Program-made: the position numbers and the translations under genes
Origin: Streptomyces griseoruber
GTDB lineage: Bacteria > Actinomycetota > Actinomycetes > Streptomycetales > Streptomycetaceae
Reading direction: 5' to 3'
Length of the DNA stretch: 64,000 nt
Assembly (NCBI RefSeq): GCF_001514205.1
Contig: NZ_KQ948768.1
Span: forward strand, 111,482 to 175,481
The notes under the pieces: model-generated
The model's input: only the letters and a program-made list of their open reading frames with translations
Told to the model about the DNA's origin: nothing
The model's database searches: none
Shown: one piece after another, positions 46,100 through 53,902 of the stretch
Layout: the number at the start of each line of letters is the position of its first letter
Numbering within the stretch: position 1 is the stretch's first letter

Positions 46100-46986
46100 C
46101 GGGCGGTTCCCTCTTCCTGGACGGCGATCTGGTGACGCTCCGTCAACTGGTCGCGGGCGAGCTGCCATTCGGGCTCCTCGACCCGCATGAAATGGGCCTT
46201 CTCACGCGTCTCCAGCATCGGTACGCCGCATCCGATCCGGGTGTCGCAGATGACCACGGCCGGCGAACCGCGGTGCTCGCGCAGGCTGTCGAAGGCCTCG
46301 ACGAGTGCCTCGATGTCGTTGCCGTCCACGCGGATGGCGTGCCAGCCGAAGGCCTCCCACTTGGCCGTGACCGGCTCGGTGCGCAGTACGCCCTTGGTGG
46401 GGCCGTCGGCCTGCAGGGCGTTGACGTCGACGATGGCGGTGACGTTGTCCAGGCCGTGGTGGGCGCAGGCAAGTGCCGCCTCCCAGGTGGAGCCCTCGTC
46501 GAGTTCGCCGTCGGAGAGCAGGTTGTAGACGCGTGCGTCGCTGCCCTGGTGGCGCAGGCCAAGGGCCATGCCGGTGGCGACGCCGAGGCCGTGGCCCAGG
46601 GAGCCGCCGGAGATCTCCATGCCGGGCGTGTAGGAGGCCATGCCCGACATGGGCAGACGCGAGTCGTCACTGCCGTAGGTGGCGAGTTCGGCGACGTCGA
46701 GCACACCGGCCTCGGCGAGCGCCGCGTACAGCGCGATGGCGTAGTGGCCGATCGAGAGCAGGAACCGGTCGCGCTGCGGCCAGTCCGGTTCGGCCGGGCG
46801 GTGGTTGAGAACATCCTGGTAGACGACGGCCAGGATGTCGGCCACGCCCAGTGCCTGTCCGATGTAGCCCTGGCCCTGGGTCTCCCCCATGTCCAGCGCG
46901 TGCATACGGATGCGGTACGCGGACTCCTTCAGGGCGCTGATGCGCGGGGTCGCCGACACCACTGTCCTGGGTGCCTGAGTGGACAT
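46096..46986 (-). CDS. Transketolase N-terminal subunit (thiamine-diphosphate binding)
   Basis: 296 residues. ThDP motif SDGELDEGSTWEAALACAHH through TAIVDVNALQ, preceded by GGSLGHGLGVATGMALG and DRFLLSIGHYAIALYAAL. Together with the following subunit it makes a complete transketolase. Similar split pairs occur in the apiose and other rare-sugar routes; no kinase or isomerase is present here to decide the substrate. Confidence 0.92.
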   Translation of the reverse strand: MSTQAPRTVVSATPRISALKESAYRIRMHALDMGETQGQGYIGQALGVADILAVVYQDVLNHRPAEPDWPQRDRFLLSIGHYAIALYAALAEAGVLDVAELATYGSDDSRLPMSGMASYTPGMEISGGSLGHGLGVATGMALGLRHQGSDARVYNLLSDGELDEGSTWEAALACAHHGLDNVTAIVDVNALQADGPTKGVLRTEPVTAKWEAFGWHAIRVDGNDIEALVEAFDSLREHRGSPAVVICDTRIGCGVPMLETREKAHFMRVEEPEWQLARDQLTERHQIAVQEEGTAR

Positions 46987-47006
46987 CACGTTGATCCTCG
47001 TCTCTG

Positions 47007-48359
47007 TCAGGGGGCGGCGGGGAGCGCGGCTTCGACGGATGGGTTCACGGCACGGTCGGCTGCCCGGCGCTCGTCGGCACCCCACGTCTCGCGCGTCACC
47101 AGCGTCGCGACGAGGCCCAGCAGTCCGTAACCGCTGAAGAGAATCGCCGGTCCGGTCCAACCGGTGGCGGAGTAGAGCGCGGTGGCGATCAACGGCGTGA
47201 ACCCGGAGACCACAGCGGACAGTTGGTAGGCCAGGGAGGTTCCTGCGGTACGGGTCCTGGTCGCGAACAGCTCGCAGAACCAGGCTCCTTGGACGCCCGC
47301 GAGGGAGTTCTGGCAGACGGCGTAGCTGATCAGGAAGGCGATCAGGACGAGTGCCGCGGCTTCGGTGTTGACGGACAGGAAGAGCGGGAAGCCCCAGGCG
47401 ACGCTCACCGCGCAGCCCAGCAGATAGACCGGGCGGCGGCCGATCCGGTCCGACAGGCGGCCCCAGAGCGTGGTGGCCGCGATGCCGACGGCGGCGGCGG
47501 TCACCAGGGCGGTGAGGGTGGTGGTGCTCGAGACGTCGGGGGCGTCGCCGTCGTCCAGGTAGGACAGCACGAAGGTGACCGAGACGGCGTACCCGGCGGT
47601 CTCCGTGATCCGCAGGCAGAAGGCCCTCAGGACGTTGCGCCAGTCCTCCCGGATGACCTCCAGCAGCGGGTTCTTGACGACCTCGCCGGACTCCTTGAGC
47701 GCCTCGAACTGGGGCGACTCGTCGATCTTGAGCCGGATGAAGATACCGACAGCGATCAGGACGGCGCTGAGCAGGAACGGCACGCGCCAGGCCCAGGTGT
47801 CGTTGAGGGTGTGCCGGCTGAACAGGAAGGCGAGGTTGGCGAGCAGCAGGCCGACCGGGAAGCCTGCCTGGGTGATGCCCGTGTACAGGCCGCGCCGCCG
47901 CCAGGGTGCGTGCTCGAAGGTCATCAGGATGGCGCCGCCCCATTCCGCGCCGAAGGCGAGCCCCTGGATCACACGGACGACCACCAGCAGGATCGGCGCC
48001 CATACCCCGACCATCTGGTACGTGGGCAGGCAGCCGATCAGTACGGTCGCGATGCCCATCAGCAGCAGGGATCCGACCAACACGGGTTTGCGGCCGACGC
48101 GGTCGCCGAGGTGTCCGGCGATCACGCCGCCGAGCGGCCGTGCGGCGAAGCCGATCCCGAGCGTCGCGAAGGACAGCAGGGTGGCCGAGAGCGGATCGGA
48201 GTCCGGGAAGAACACATCACCGAAATAGAGGGCTGCGGCCGTCCCGAAGCCGATGAAGTCGTACGTCTCGATGGTCGCGCCGACCCCGCACCCGACGGCG
48301 ACTCTCAGACGTTCGGGCGACCCGTGCACCGCCAGCTGCGGCGCCGTGGACTCAGCCAT
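47007..48359 (-). CDS. MFS transporter, metabolite:H+ symporter (MHS/shikimate-like) family
   Basis: 450 residues with 12 predicted helices. MHS signatures: GATIETYDFIGFGTAAAL, FLLSAVLIAVGIF, GHLGDRVGRKPVLVG (loop 2-3) and WGRLSDRIGRRPVYLLG (loop 8-9), RGLYTGITQAGFPVGLLLA. Imports an organic acid or polar metabolite with protons. First gene of the operon, 20 bases before transketolase, and preceded by a palindromic operator. Confidence 0.92.
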   Translation of the reverse strand: MAESTAPQLAVHGSPERLRVAVGCGVGATIETYDFIGFGTAAALYFGDVFFPDSDPLSATLLSFATLGIGFAARPLGGVIAGHLGDRVGRKPVLVGSLLLMGIATVLIGCLPTYQMVGVWAPILLVVVRVIQGLAFGAEWGGAILMTFEHAPWRRRGLYTGITQAGFPVGLLLANLAFLFSRHTLNDTWAWRVPFLLSAVLIAVGIFIRLKIDESPQFEALKESGEVVKNPLLEVIREDWRNVLRAFCLRITETAGYAVSVTFVLSYLDDGDAPDVSSTTTLTALVTAAAVGIAATTLWGRLSDRIGRRPVYLLGCAVSVAWGFPLFLSVNTEAAALVLIAFLISYAVCQNSLAGVQGAWFCELFATRTRTAGTSLAYQLSAVVSGFTPLIATALYSATGWTGPAILFSGYGLLGLVATLVTRETWGADERRAADRAVNPSVEAALPAAP

Positions 48360-48414
48360 GCCGATCCTCCTTGATCGTGTGCGAGCGAGCCGTCCCGGGC
48401 TCGCTGTTGGCTGT

Positions 48415-48430
48415 CGACTGTTAACAGTCG
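48415..48430. promoter_or_regulatory. GntR operator 1 (perfect palindrome)
   Basis: CGACTGTTAACAGTCG is a perfect 16-base palindrome about 55 bases upstream of the minus-strand transporter start, where its promoter should be. A near copy (CGACTGTCAACAGATG) lies at 48489-48504 before the divergent GntR gene. Confidence 0.7.
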
Positions 48431-48488
48431 AGAGATGATGCTGGGCCCGATGAAGAGACCTGTCAACCCTCCCGGGCGGCCGAACTGC

Positions 48489-48520
48489 CGACTGTCAACA
48501 GATGACAGCTGGGCTACAAT
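48489..48520 (+). promoter_or_regulatory. GntR operator 2 overlapping the GntR promoter
   Basis: CGACTGTCAACAGATG (48489-48504) shares the CGACTGTYAACAG core of operator 1. Its CTGTCA (48492-48497) is 17 bases before TACAAT (48515-48520), so it overlaps the -35 of the regulator's own promoter, predicting autorepression. The Pribnow-like TACAAT is an excellent actinobacterial -10. Confidence 0.65.
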
Positions 48521-48552
48521 CATCGCTCGCGGCGTGGAAAGGGGTTTCGACC

Positions 48553-49242
48553 GTGTCCGGTCAGGCTTTGTCCAGTCTCACCCGTTCGACGACGCTCCGG
48601 GAGCGGGCGCTCGTGGCTCTGCGGACGGCCATCACCACAGGTCAGTACCGCCCCGGCGACCACCTCGGAGAAGTGGAGATCGCCGAGCGCCTGTCGGTGA
48701 GCCGCGGCACGGTACGCGAAGCTCTGCGCCACCTCCAGCAGGAGGGGCTCGTCACGGCGGGAGCCCGCGGGATGCTGCGCGTGTCCCAGCTGACCCCGAC
48801 CGAGGTGCGGGAACTGTTCCAGGTCCGGGAAGCGCTCGAAGGCCTCGCGGTGGCGCAGATCATCGCGTCACCCCGCAGACAGGACGCGGCCGAAGCACTG
48901 CGGGGCGCCCTGGCAAAGCTCCGCGACGCCTTCGAGTCGGGAGCGGATCTGGCCGCGAAGGTCGAGGCCGATCTCGGCTTCCACCTCCGGTTGTGCGAGC
49001 TCTCCGGCAACTCGATCCTTCTCAGGACCTGGCGACAGCTGGAGGGGCCGATGCGCGTGGTGATCATGAGCGCAGCCGGCGAGCGCCGCGATGTGGCCAT
49101 GTCCGCGACATCCCACTCCCCCATCGCCGACGCGATCGCGCGCGGGGACGCGGCTGCGGCCCAAGAGATCCTGCACAGGCACATGACCTCGGCGATCGAA
49201 CAACTGGGCATCGGGCCGGAAGCCACCCCCGATACTGCCTGA
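48553..49242 (+). CDS. GntR/FadR-subfamily (FCD) transcriptional regulator
   Basis: 229 residues from a GTG 7 bases after GGAAAGGGG. The ATG at 48502 is rejected because it lies inside the predicted promoter. Winged HTH: YRPGDHLGEVEIAERLSVSRGTVREALRHLQQEG; the C-terminal FCD helices carry FHLRLCELSGN and HRHMTSAI with metal-binding His residues. Divergent from the transporter/transketolase operon with matching palindromes on both sides, so it almost certainly controls it. Confidence 0.9.
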   Translation: MSGQALSSLTRSTTLRERALVALRTAITTGQYRPGDHLGEVEIAERLSVSRGTVREALRHLQQEGLVTAGARGMLRVSQLTPTEVRELFQVREALEGLAVAQIIASPRRQDAAEALRGALAKLRDAFESGADLAAKVEADLGFHLRLCELSGNSILLRTWRQLEGPMRVVIMSAAGERRDVAMSATSHSPIADAIARGDAAAAQEILHRHMTSAIEQLGIGPEATPDTA

Positions 49243-49290
49243 CCAACGACCTGGGGGCGCTCCGCTCCGGACGAGCCCTCCGAGCTGCGC

Positions 49291-49308
49291 GGGCACCTCG
49301 AGGTGCCC
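49291..49308. terminator. Perfect 18-base palindrome after the GntR gene
   Basis: GGGCACCTCGAGGTGCCC forms a 9-base-pair stem 49 bases past the GntR stop. With no real loop it would fold with a small internal opening. It could be a terminator or an operator. Confidence 0.4.
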
Positions 49309-49375
49309 GAGGCTCCGGGATGGCGTGGCTCGTCCACCGGCAACGCAACACGCACGAGGTCGGTACCGACAAAGG

Positions 49376-49411
49376 CCGCGGCCCCCTCACTCGGGCGTGA
49401 GGGGGCCGCGG
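49376..49411. terminator. 14-base-pair hairpin, likely two-way terminator
   Basis: CCGCGGCCCCCTCA (49376-49389) pairs perfectly with TGAGGGGGCCGCGG (49398-49411) across an 8-base loop. Placed between the plus-strand GntR gene and minus-strand genes, and over the last codons of the DUF3500 relic. Confidence 0.65.
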
Positions 49412-49572
49412 ATGACGGGATGATCGTTGCCGAAGTCGTTGCCGTGGCGGGTGCGGACGATGGAATGGATGTGTGCGGGCTCCGTGTCAGCCGCCTGACG
49501 GCGCTCGGCGACCCGGAGCAGCTGAATCGCTGCGGCCTGCCGGGTCAATTCCCTGCCCTCGGACCTGTCCAA
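49387..49572 (-). pseudogene. C-terminal relic of a DUF3500 protein
   Basis: The frame ends with PAHIHSIVRTRHGNDFGNDH. The intact DUF3500 protein at 57761 ends FHIHTILRLPNGNDYGRLL, so the HIH(S/T)I(V/L)R..NGND(F/Y)G tail is shared. Only about 30 residues of the about 400-residue family remain, and the start codon of this frame is fortuitous. The rest of 49412-49664 shows nothing recognisable. Confidence 0.55.
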
Positions 49573-49664
49573 GACACGGATCTGGAGGCCGCGGCCCCAT
49601 CGACGCCTCCTCCTGGCGGCCGCCTGGAAACGTGCCCGCCGGCGCCCTCATCGCCATCCATGTG

Positions 49665-50366
49665 TCATGCCGCCGGTCGTACCAGGCCGGACTCGTAGGC
49701 GTAGGTCACCACCTGGACGCGGGAGCGGGCGTGGATCTTGGCGAGGATGTGGGTGATGTGGGACTTGACGGTGGTCGGGGCGATGGAGAGCCGGGCGGCG
49801 ATCTCGGCATTGGACCAGCCCGAGGCGACGGCGAGGAGGACGTCGCGTTCGCGTCCGGTGAAGGCGTCCGGCCTGGTGTGCTGCTCAAGGGGGCGGGGGG
49901 TGCGTTGCTGGCGGACGGAGTCGATGAGTTCGCGGGTCAGGTCGGGGGTGATGACGGCGTCTCCGGCGGCGACGATGCGGATGGCGGCGATGAGTTGGTC
50001 CGGGCCGGCGCTGTCGCGGAGGAATCCGCCGGCTCCGGCGCGCAGGGCGGCGTAGACGTGTCCCTCGTGGCTGGTTGAGGCCAGCACCAGGACACGGGGC
50101 GGGAGCCGGTCTGCTCTGGCGGAGTCGGAGGCGTCGGGGAGAAGGCGTACGGGTCGGGTGATGCGTCGGACGGCCTCGATGCCGGCCGCGTCGCGAGGAG
50201 GGGTGGCCATCAGGACGACGTCGGGACGGAGTGCGGCGCTCAGGCGGACCGCCTCGGCTCCTGTGGCTGCTTCGCCGACGACGGTCAGGTCGGGCTCGGC
50301 GGTCAGGAGCATACGGAGGCCGAGTCGCTGCAGGGACTGGTCGTTGACGATGAGGATGGAGGCCAT
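49665..50366 (-). CDS. LuxR/NarL-type response regulator with degenerate receiver domain
   Basis: 233 residues. C-terminal LuxR HTH is intact (TGRERDVLLAVASGWSNAEI, TVKSHITHILAKIHARSR). The receiver (1-140) starts ASILIVNDQSLQRLGLRML, with Asn in place of one acidic-pocket residue. The segment DVVLMATPPRDAAG has Ala54 where the phosphorylated Asp belongs, and Lys of the FLLKD motif is Arg (FLRDS). It thus cannot be phosphorylated in the usual way. No histidine kinase is nearby. 137 bases downstream of the MFS exporter gene. Confidence 0.88.
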   Translation of the reverse strand: MASILIVNDQSLQRLGLRMLLTAEPDLTVVGEAATGAEAVRLSAALRPDVVLMATPPRDAAGIEAVRRITRPVRLLPDASDSARADRLPPRVLVLASTSHEGHVYAALRAGAGGFLRDSAGPDQLIAAIRIVAAGDAVITPDLTRELIDSVRQQRTPRPLEQHTRPDAFTGRERDVLLAVASGWSNAEIAARLSIAPTTVKSHITHILAKIHARSRVQVVTYAYESGLVRPAA

Positions 50367-50503
50367 GCCGGTCGTTCTCCTTGCCGGATGTGAGGGATGC
50401 GACGTCATCGAGAGGTTGTTCGGGGAGCCGGGCCGAGACGGCCCGCCGGGTTTGCGGCGGGCCGTCGCAGAGAGTGGGAGCGGGCACGGGCCCGGTCGGG
50501 GTC

Positions 50504-52012
50504 CTACATGTGGACGACGGGTGCGGCGTCGGGGTCCTGGGTGGGTGCGCCGCGGCGGTACAGGACGATGGTGATGACCAGGCCGACGGCGAAGAAGGCG
50601 GCCGACCACCAGTAGGCGGTGGAGTAGCCCTCCAGGCCGGCCTGGGCCTGGACGGCCGGGTCAGCTGCGTTCTTGCCGTCGAGGTAGTCGGTGACGGCGC
50701 TGGAGAAGAGGGTGTTGAGCAGGGCGGTGCCGAGGGAGCCGCCGACCTGCTGCATGGTGTTGACGGCGGCGGAGGCGACGCCGGCGTCCTCGGCGCCCAC
50801 GCCCGCGGTGGCCAGACTCATGGCCGGGGCCATCACCAGCCCCAGGCCCAGGCCCGCCACGACCAGCTGGGGCATGATGTCGGCGGCATAGCTGCTGTTC
50901 AGGTCGAGGGCGGTCAGCCAGGCCATGCCTGCGGCTGCCAGGCCCATGCCCAGCGGCACGACCGCCTTGGGGCCGATGCGGGGGATCAGCACGCTGGTGG
51001 CGAGAGTGGAGGAGACCATCAGTGCGGCGACCATGGGCAGGAAGGCCAGCCCGGTCTTGACGGGCGTGTAGCCCAGGCTCTGCTGCAGGTAGTAGGTCAG
51101 GAACAGGAAGACGCCGAACATGCCCGCGCCGGTGATCAGAACGGAGATGAAGGAGGCGCCGCGGTTGCGGTCGAGCAGGACCCGCAGCGGCAGCAGGGGG
51201 TGGGCGGCGCGCGTCTGCCACCAGGTGAAGACCGCGAGCAGGACGGCTCCGGCGAGGAGGAAGCCCCAGGTCTGCGGGGAGCTCCAGTCGTGGCTCTCGG
51301 CATTGGAGAAGCCGTAGACCACGCAGAACAGGCCGCCGCCGACCAGGACGGCGCCAGGGATGTCGATGGTGGCGGACTTGTCGCGGGTGGTGCGCTGCAG
51401 CAGCAGCACGCCGCCGACGAAGGCGACCACGGCGAAGGCGAGGTTGACGTACAGGGTCCAGCGCCAGTCGAGGTACTCGGTCAGCACGCCGCCCAGCAGC
51501 AGCCCGATGGCTCCGCCGGCGCCGGCGATGGCGCCGTACACGCCGAAGGCCTTGGCGCGTTCCTTGGCATCGGTGAACGTCGTGGTCAGCAGGGACAGGG
51601 CCGCCGGAGCGAGCAGGGCACCGAAGACGCCCTGTGCGGCACGCGCGGCGACGAGCACCTCGAAGCTGCCCGCGGCGCCGCCCAGGGCGGAGGCACCGGC
51701 GAAGCCGACCAGCCCGACCAGGAAGGTCATCTTGCGGCCGAACAGGTCGGCTGTCCGGCCGCCGAGCAGGAGCAGGCTGCCGAAGGCGAGGGCGTAGGCG
51801 GTGACGATCCACTGCCGGTCGCCGTCGGAGAAGCCCAGGTCCTTCTGGGCCGAGGGAAGGGCGATGTTCACGATCGTCGCGTCCAGCACCACCATGAGCT
51901 GGGCCACGCCGATGACGGCGAGGATCCACCAGCGATGGCGAGGCGGTGCGTCGGCCGACGGCAGGGCGGACACGGTGGCCGCACCCCTCGTGTCGACGGG
52001 GGTTCGAGGCAT
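50504..52012 (-). CDS. DHA2-family MFS drug exporter (14 helices)
   Basis: 502 residues from MPRTPVDTRG. EmrB/QacA type: VLDATIVNIALPSAQKDLG (motif D1), GGRTADLFGRKMTFLVGL (motif A) and GGAIGLLLGGVLTEYLDWRW (motif C of antiporters). Exports drugs or metabolites against protons. Downstream of a lipocalin-like relic and divergent from TetR, whose operator-like repeats lie between; probably TetR-controlled. Confidence 0.92.
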   Translation of the reverse strand: MPRTPVDTRGAATVSALPSADAPPRHRWWILAVIGVAQLMVVLDATIVNIALPSAQKDLGFSDGDRQWIVTAYALAFGSLLLLGGRTADLFGRKMTFLVGLVGFAGASALGGAAGSFEVLVAARAAQGVFGALLAPAALSLLTTTFTDAKERAKAFGVYGAIAGAGGAIGLLLGGVLTEYLDWRWTLYVNLAFAVVAFVGGVLLLQRTTRDKSATIDIPGAVLVGGGLFCVVYGFSNAESHDWSSPQTWGFLLAGAVLLAVFTWWQTRAAHPLLPLRVLLDRNRGASFISVLITGAGMFGVFLFLTYYLQQSLGYTPVKTGLAFLPMVAALMVSSTLATSVLIPRIGPKAVVPLGMGLAAAGMAWLTALDLNSSYAADIMPQLVVAGLGLGLVMAPAMSLATAGVGAEDAGVASAAVNTMQQVGGSLGTALLNTLFSSAVTDYLDGKNAADPAVQAQAGLEGYSTAYWWSAAFFAVGLVITIVLYRRGAPTQDPDAAPVVHM

Positions 52013-52116
52013 GAAGACTCCAGAGCCGGAAGAAGGGAGAGGGCGGTGGGACAGTGCGCGGCACGGGCGGGTGGGTTTGGTGGCGGGTGGTGGTGCGGGG
52101 GCCGTTGCGTGGACGG

Positions 52117-52448
52117 TTACTGTCCGCCGGTGAGTTCGACGTAGGTGGTGCCGGTGACCGGGTGGTGGTCGTAGGTGCCGGTGACGGCGGCGCCGCCTTC
52201 GTAGCGGGGTCCGGGGACGGTCAGTTCCTGGTCGTTGGCGTAGACCTTGACGTTGAGCGTGGCGTGCTCGCCCGGGATGGTGATCTTCCAGCGGGTGGGG
52301 TACTTCTTGCCGGTGTGGGGGCTGGTCCACAGGGTGGACCGGTCCGGTGCGAGGGTCGCCTCGGCGAGGGTGTGCGTGCCGTCGGGCTGCAGGACGAGGC
52401 GATGAGCGCGGCGGCGACGACTGCCGCCCCGACCGTGGTCTTGCGCAT
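52117..52448 (-). pseudogene. Internally deleted lipocalin-like (AttH/CrtC-type) secreted protein
   Basis: ATG at 52448 starts a good signal peptide ending in a lipobox-like Cys (MRKTTVGAAVVAAALIASSC). The sequence then passes to a different frame: LQPDGTHTLAEATLAPDRST, WTSPHTGKKYPTRWKITIPG and GTTYVELTGG, the C-terminal barrel of AttH/CrtC-like proteins (about 300+ residues when intact). A deletion of the central part with frame change has fused start and end. Non-functional unless ribosomes shift. Confidence 0.7.
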
Positions 52449-52501
52449 GATGACTCCTGGTGAGGTGTCGCCCTACAGGAACGCAGGTGGCGATCGAGTG
52501 A

Positions 52502-52536
52502 ACGAAACTGTTTCGTACTCTCGCCACATATGGCGA
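52502..52536. promoter_or_regulatory. Two palindromes between lipocalin relic and TetR
   Basis: ACGAAACTGTTTCGT (52502-52516) is a perfect 15-base palindrome. TCGCCACATATGGCGA (52521-52536) has 6-base arms. Together they lie just upstream of the minus-strand relic, where its promoter would have been, and may now control the MFS exporter. Confidence 0.5.
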
Positions 52537-52615
52537 CAACCGAGTGGGAACTGTCGCACTGGGAGAGGATGCGTGACGATCGCCCGGTCGAGGCACACGG
52601 CAGCCCGACCGGCAA

Positions 52616-52680
52616 ACTGGAGAACTTATCTCCGGTTGCGCATTCACTGTAGCACTAAAACTGGAGAAGCCATCTCCGGA
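52616..52680. promoter_or_regulatory. Two TetR-type operators
   Basis: Two 21-base inverted repeats: ACTGGAGA-5-TCTCCGGT at 52616-52636 and ACTGGAGA-5-TCTCCGGA at 52660-52680. Left arms are identical and centres are 44 bases apart, about four helical turns. The second ends 19 bases before the TetR ATG, so autorepression and control of the divergent exporter are expected. Confidence 0.75.
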
Positions 52681-52699
52681 TACGGGATACTGTGGATCC

Positions 52700-53365
52700 A
52701 TGAGCCGCAGGACCGATCCCACACCGTCCCCGGAACCACGCCCGAGCCCCCTTCGGGCCGACGCGGAACGCAACCGGCTGCGCATCCTCGCCGCTGCCCG
52801 GGAAGTCTTCGCCGAACGTGGACTCGATGTCACGATCGACGACATCGCGCGTCACGCAGGCGTCGGCGTCGGCACCGCCTACCGCCGCTTCACCAACCGC
52901 GAACAACTCGTCGAGGCCGTTTTCGAAGAGGGCGCGGGGCATCTCATCGCACTGGCCGAACGGGCACTCACCCACGAAGACCCCTGGGACGGATTCGTCC
53001 AGTTCTTCCTTGCTACCGCCGAGGACTTCGCCGAAGACCGCGGGCTGAGGGAAGCCTTCCTGGAGGGCTTGCACGGCAAGATCCGTGTGGCCGCGGCCCG
53101 GGACCGCCTCATCCCCGCGGTCAGCGCCCTCATCGCACGCGCCCAGCAGGCCGGTCAGCTCCGCGGCGACCTCGAACCCACCGACATCCCCCTCCTCCAG
53201 CTCATGCTCGGAGCCGTCACCGAGCACAGCCGAACCGTCGCCCCCGCCGTGTGGAGGCGCTACCTCGTCCTCCTCCTGGACGGTCTGCGCCACGACCGGG
53301 ACCATCCGACTCCTCTGCCGCACCGCGCACTCGACAAGGACGAGTTCGACCAGACCGTGGCGTGA
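52700..53365 (+). CDS. TetR-family repressor
   Basis: 221 residues. HTH: RILAAAREVFAERGLDVTIDDIARHAGVGVGTAYRRF with the Phe/Tyr anchor, then an all-helical ligand domain ending in a polar tail. Divergent from the exporter and lipocalin relic; two operator-like repeats sit directly upstream. No clear purine-rich ribosome site, so translation may be leaderless or nearly so. Confidence 0.9.
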   Translation: MSRRTDPTPSPEPRPSPLRADAERNRLRILAAAREVFAERGLDVTIDDIARHAGVGVGTAYRRFTNREQLVEAVFEEGAGHLIALAERALTHEDPWDGFVQFFLATAEDFAEDRGLREAFLEGLHGKIRVAAARDRLIPAVSALIARAQQAGQLRGDLEPTDIPLLQLMLGAVTEHSRTVAPAVWRRYLVLLLDGLRHDRDHPTPLPHRALDKDEFDQTVA

Positions 53366-53399
53366 GCTCCGACAGGCGAAAGCCGGCACCGGCTCCCCG

Positions 53400-53650
53400 G
53401 TATGCGGCTCCCCGTCGCGTGTCGACACGTCGTTGGCCACCACGAATCCGGCGACGGCCTTTTCCACCCGCGTCTCGGCTCCCACGACCAGGCCGAGTTC
53501 GGCCTCGCAGTCCATCCGCTCCACCACGTCCGGGAGTTGGATGTCGTCGAGGGCGCCGATCAGCGCGGACGCGAACTGGGCGAACAGGGTCGGCAACTCG
53601 ATGAACGGCGAGGGGCGCGGCACCAGCTGCGCATCGTCCAGCGCCGCCAT
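53400..53650 (-). pseudogene. FAH-family hydrolase fragment
   Basis: About 80 residues: QLVPRPSPFIELPTLFAQFA, MDCEAELGLVVGAETRVEKA and GFVVANDVSTRD. These match the metal-ligand segments of fumarylacetoacetate-hydrolase-fold proteins (E-x-E and the AANDVS-RD motif, also seen in the intact gene at 61770). Both ends are missing. The rest of 53366-53902 holds no gene, except an IclR-type site near 53791. Confidence 0.65.
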
Positions 53651-53902
53651 GCCGTGCCGTGCCGTGCCGGGCCGGCGGCCGGCAGGGTCTCGGCCCCGCC
53701 ACCCCCACGGATTCGGCATGAGCCGAGACCTATGCCCGATGACCGCCCCGCGCCGACCTCACGGATTCAGCGTAAGATCGACCCACTATACGGTCAACTG
53801 AACCATGATACGGACCGAAGAGTTGATCCCACAGCTACGATCAGAAGTACTCCGCAGAGCGCCCTCACTACGATGACGGGGTTCACCACCGAAGGAGAGA
53901 GC

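Noticed and set aside
48502..48552. Earlier ATG for the GntR gene
   Set aside because: It lies between the predicted -35 and -10 of the GntR promoter, lacks a ribosome site and adds residues not found in the family.
50381..52144. 587-residue plus-strand frame opposite the MFS exporter
   Set aside because: Gly/Gln/Glu-rich shadow of a 14-helix transporter; no domain.
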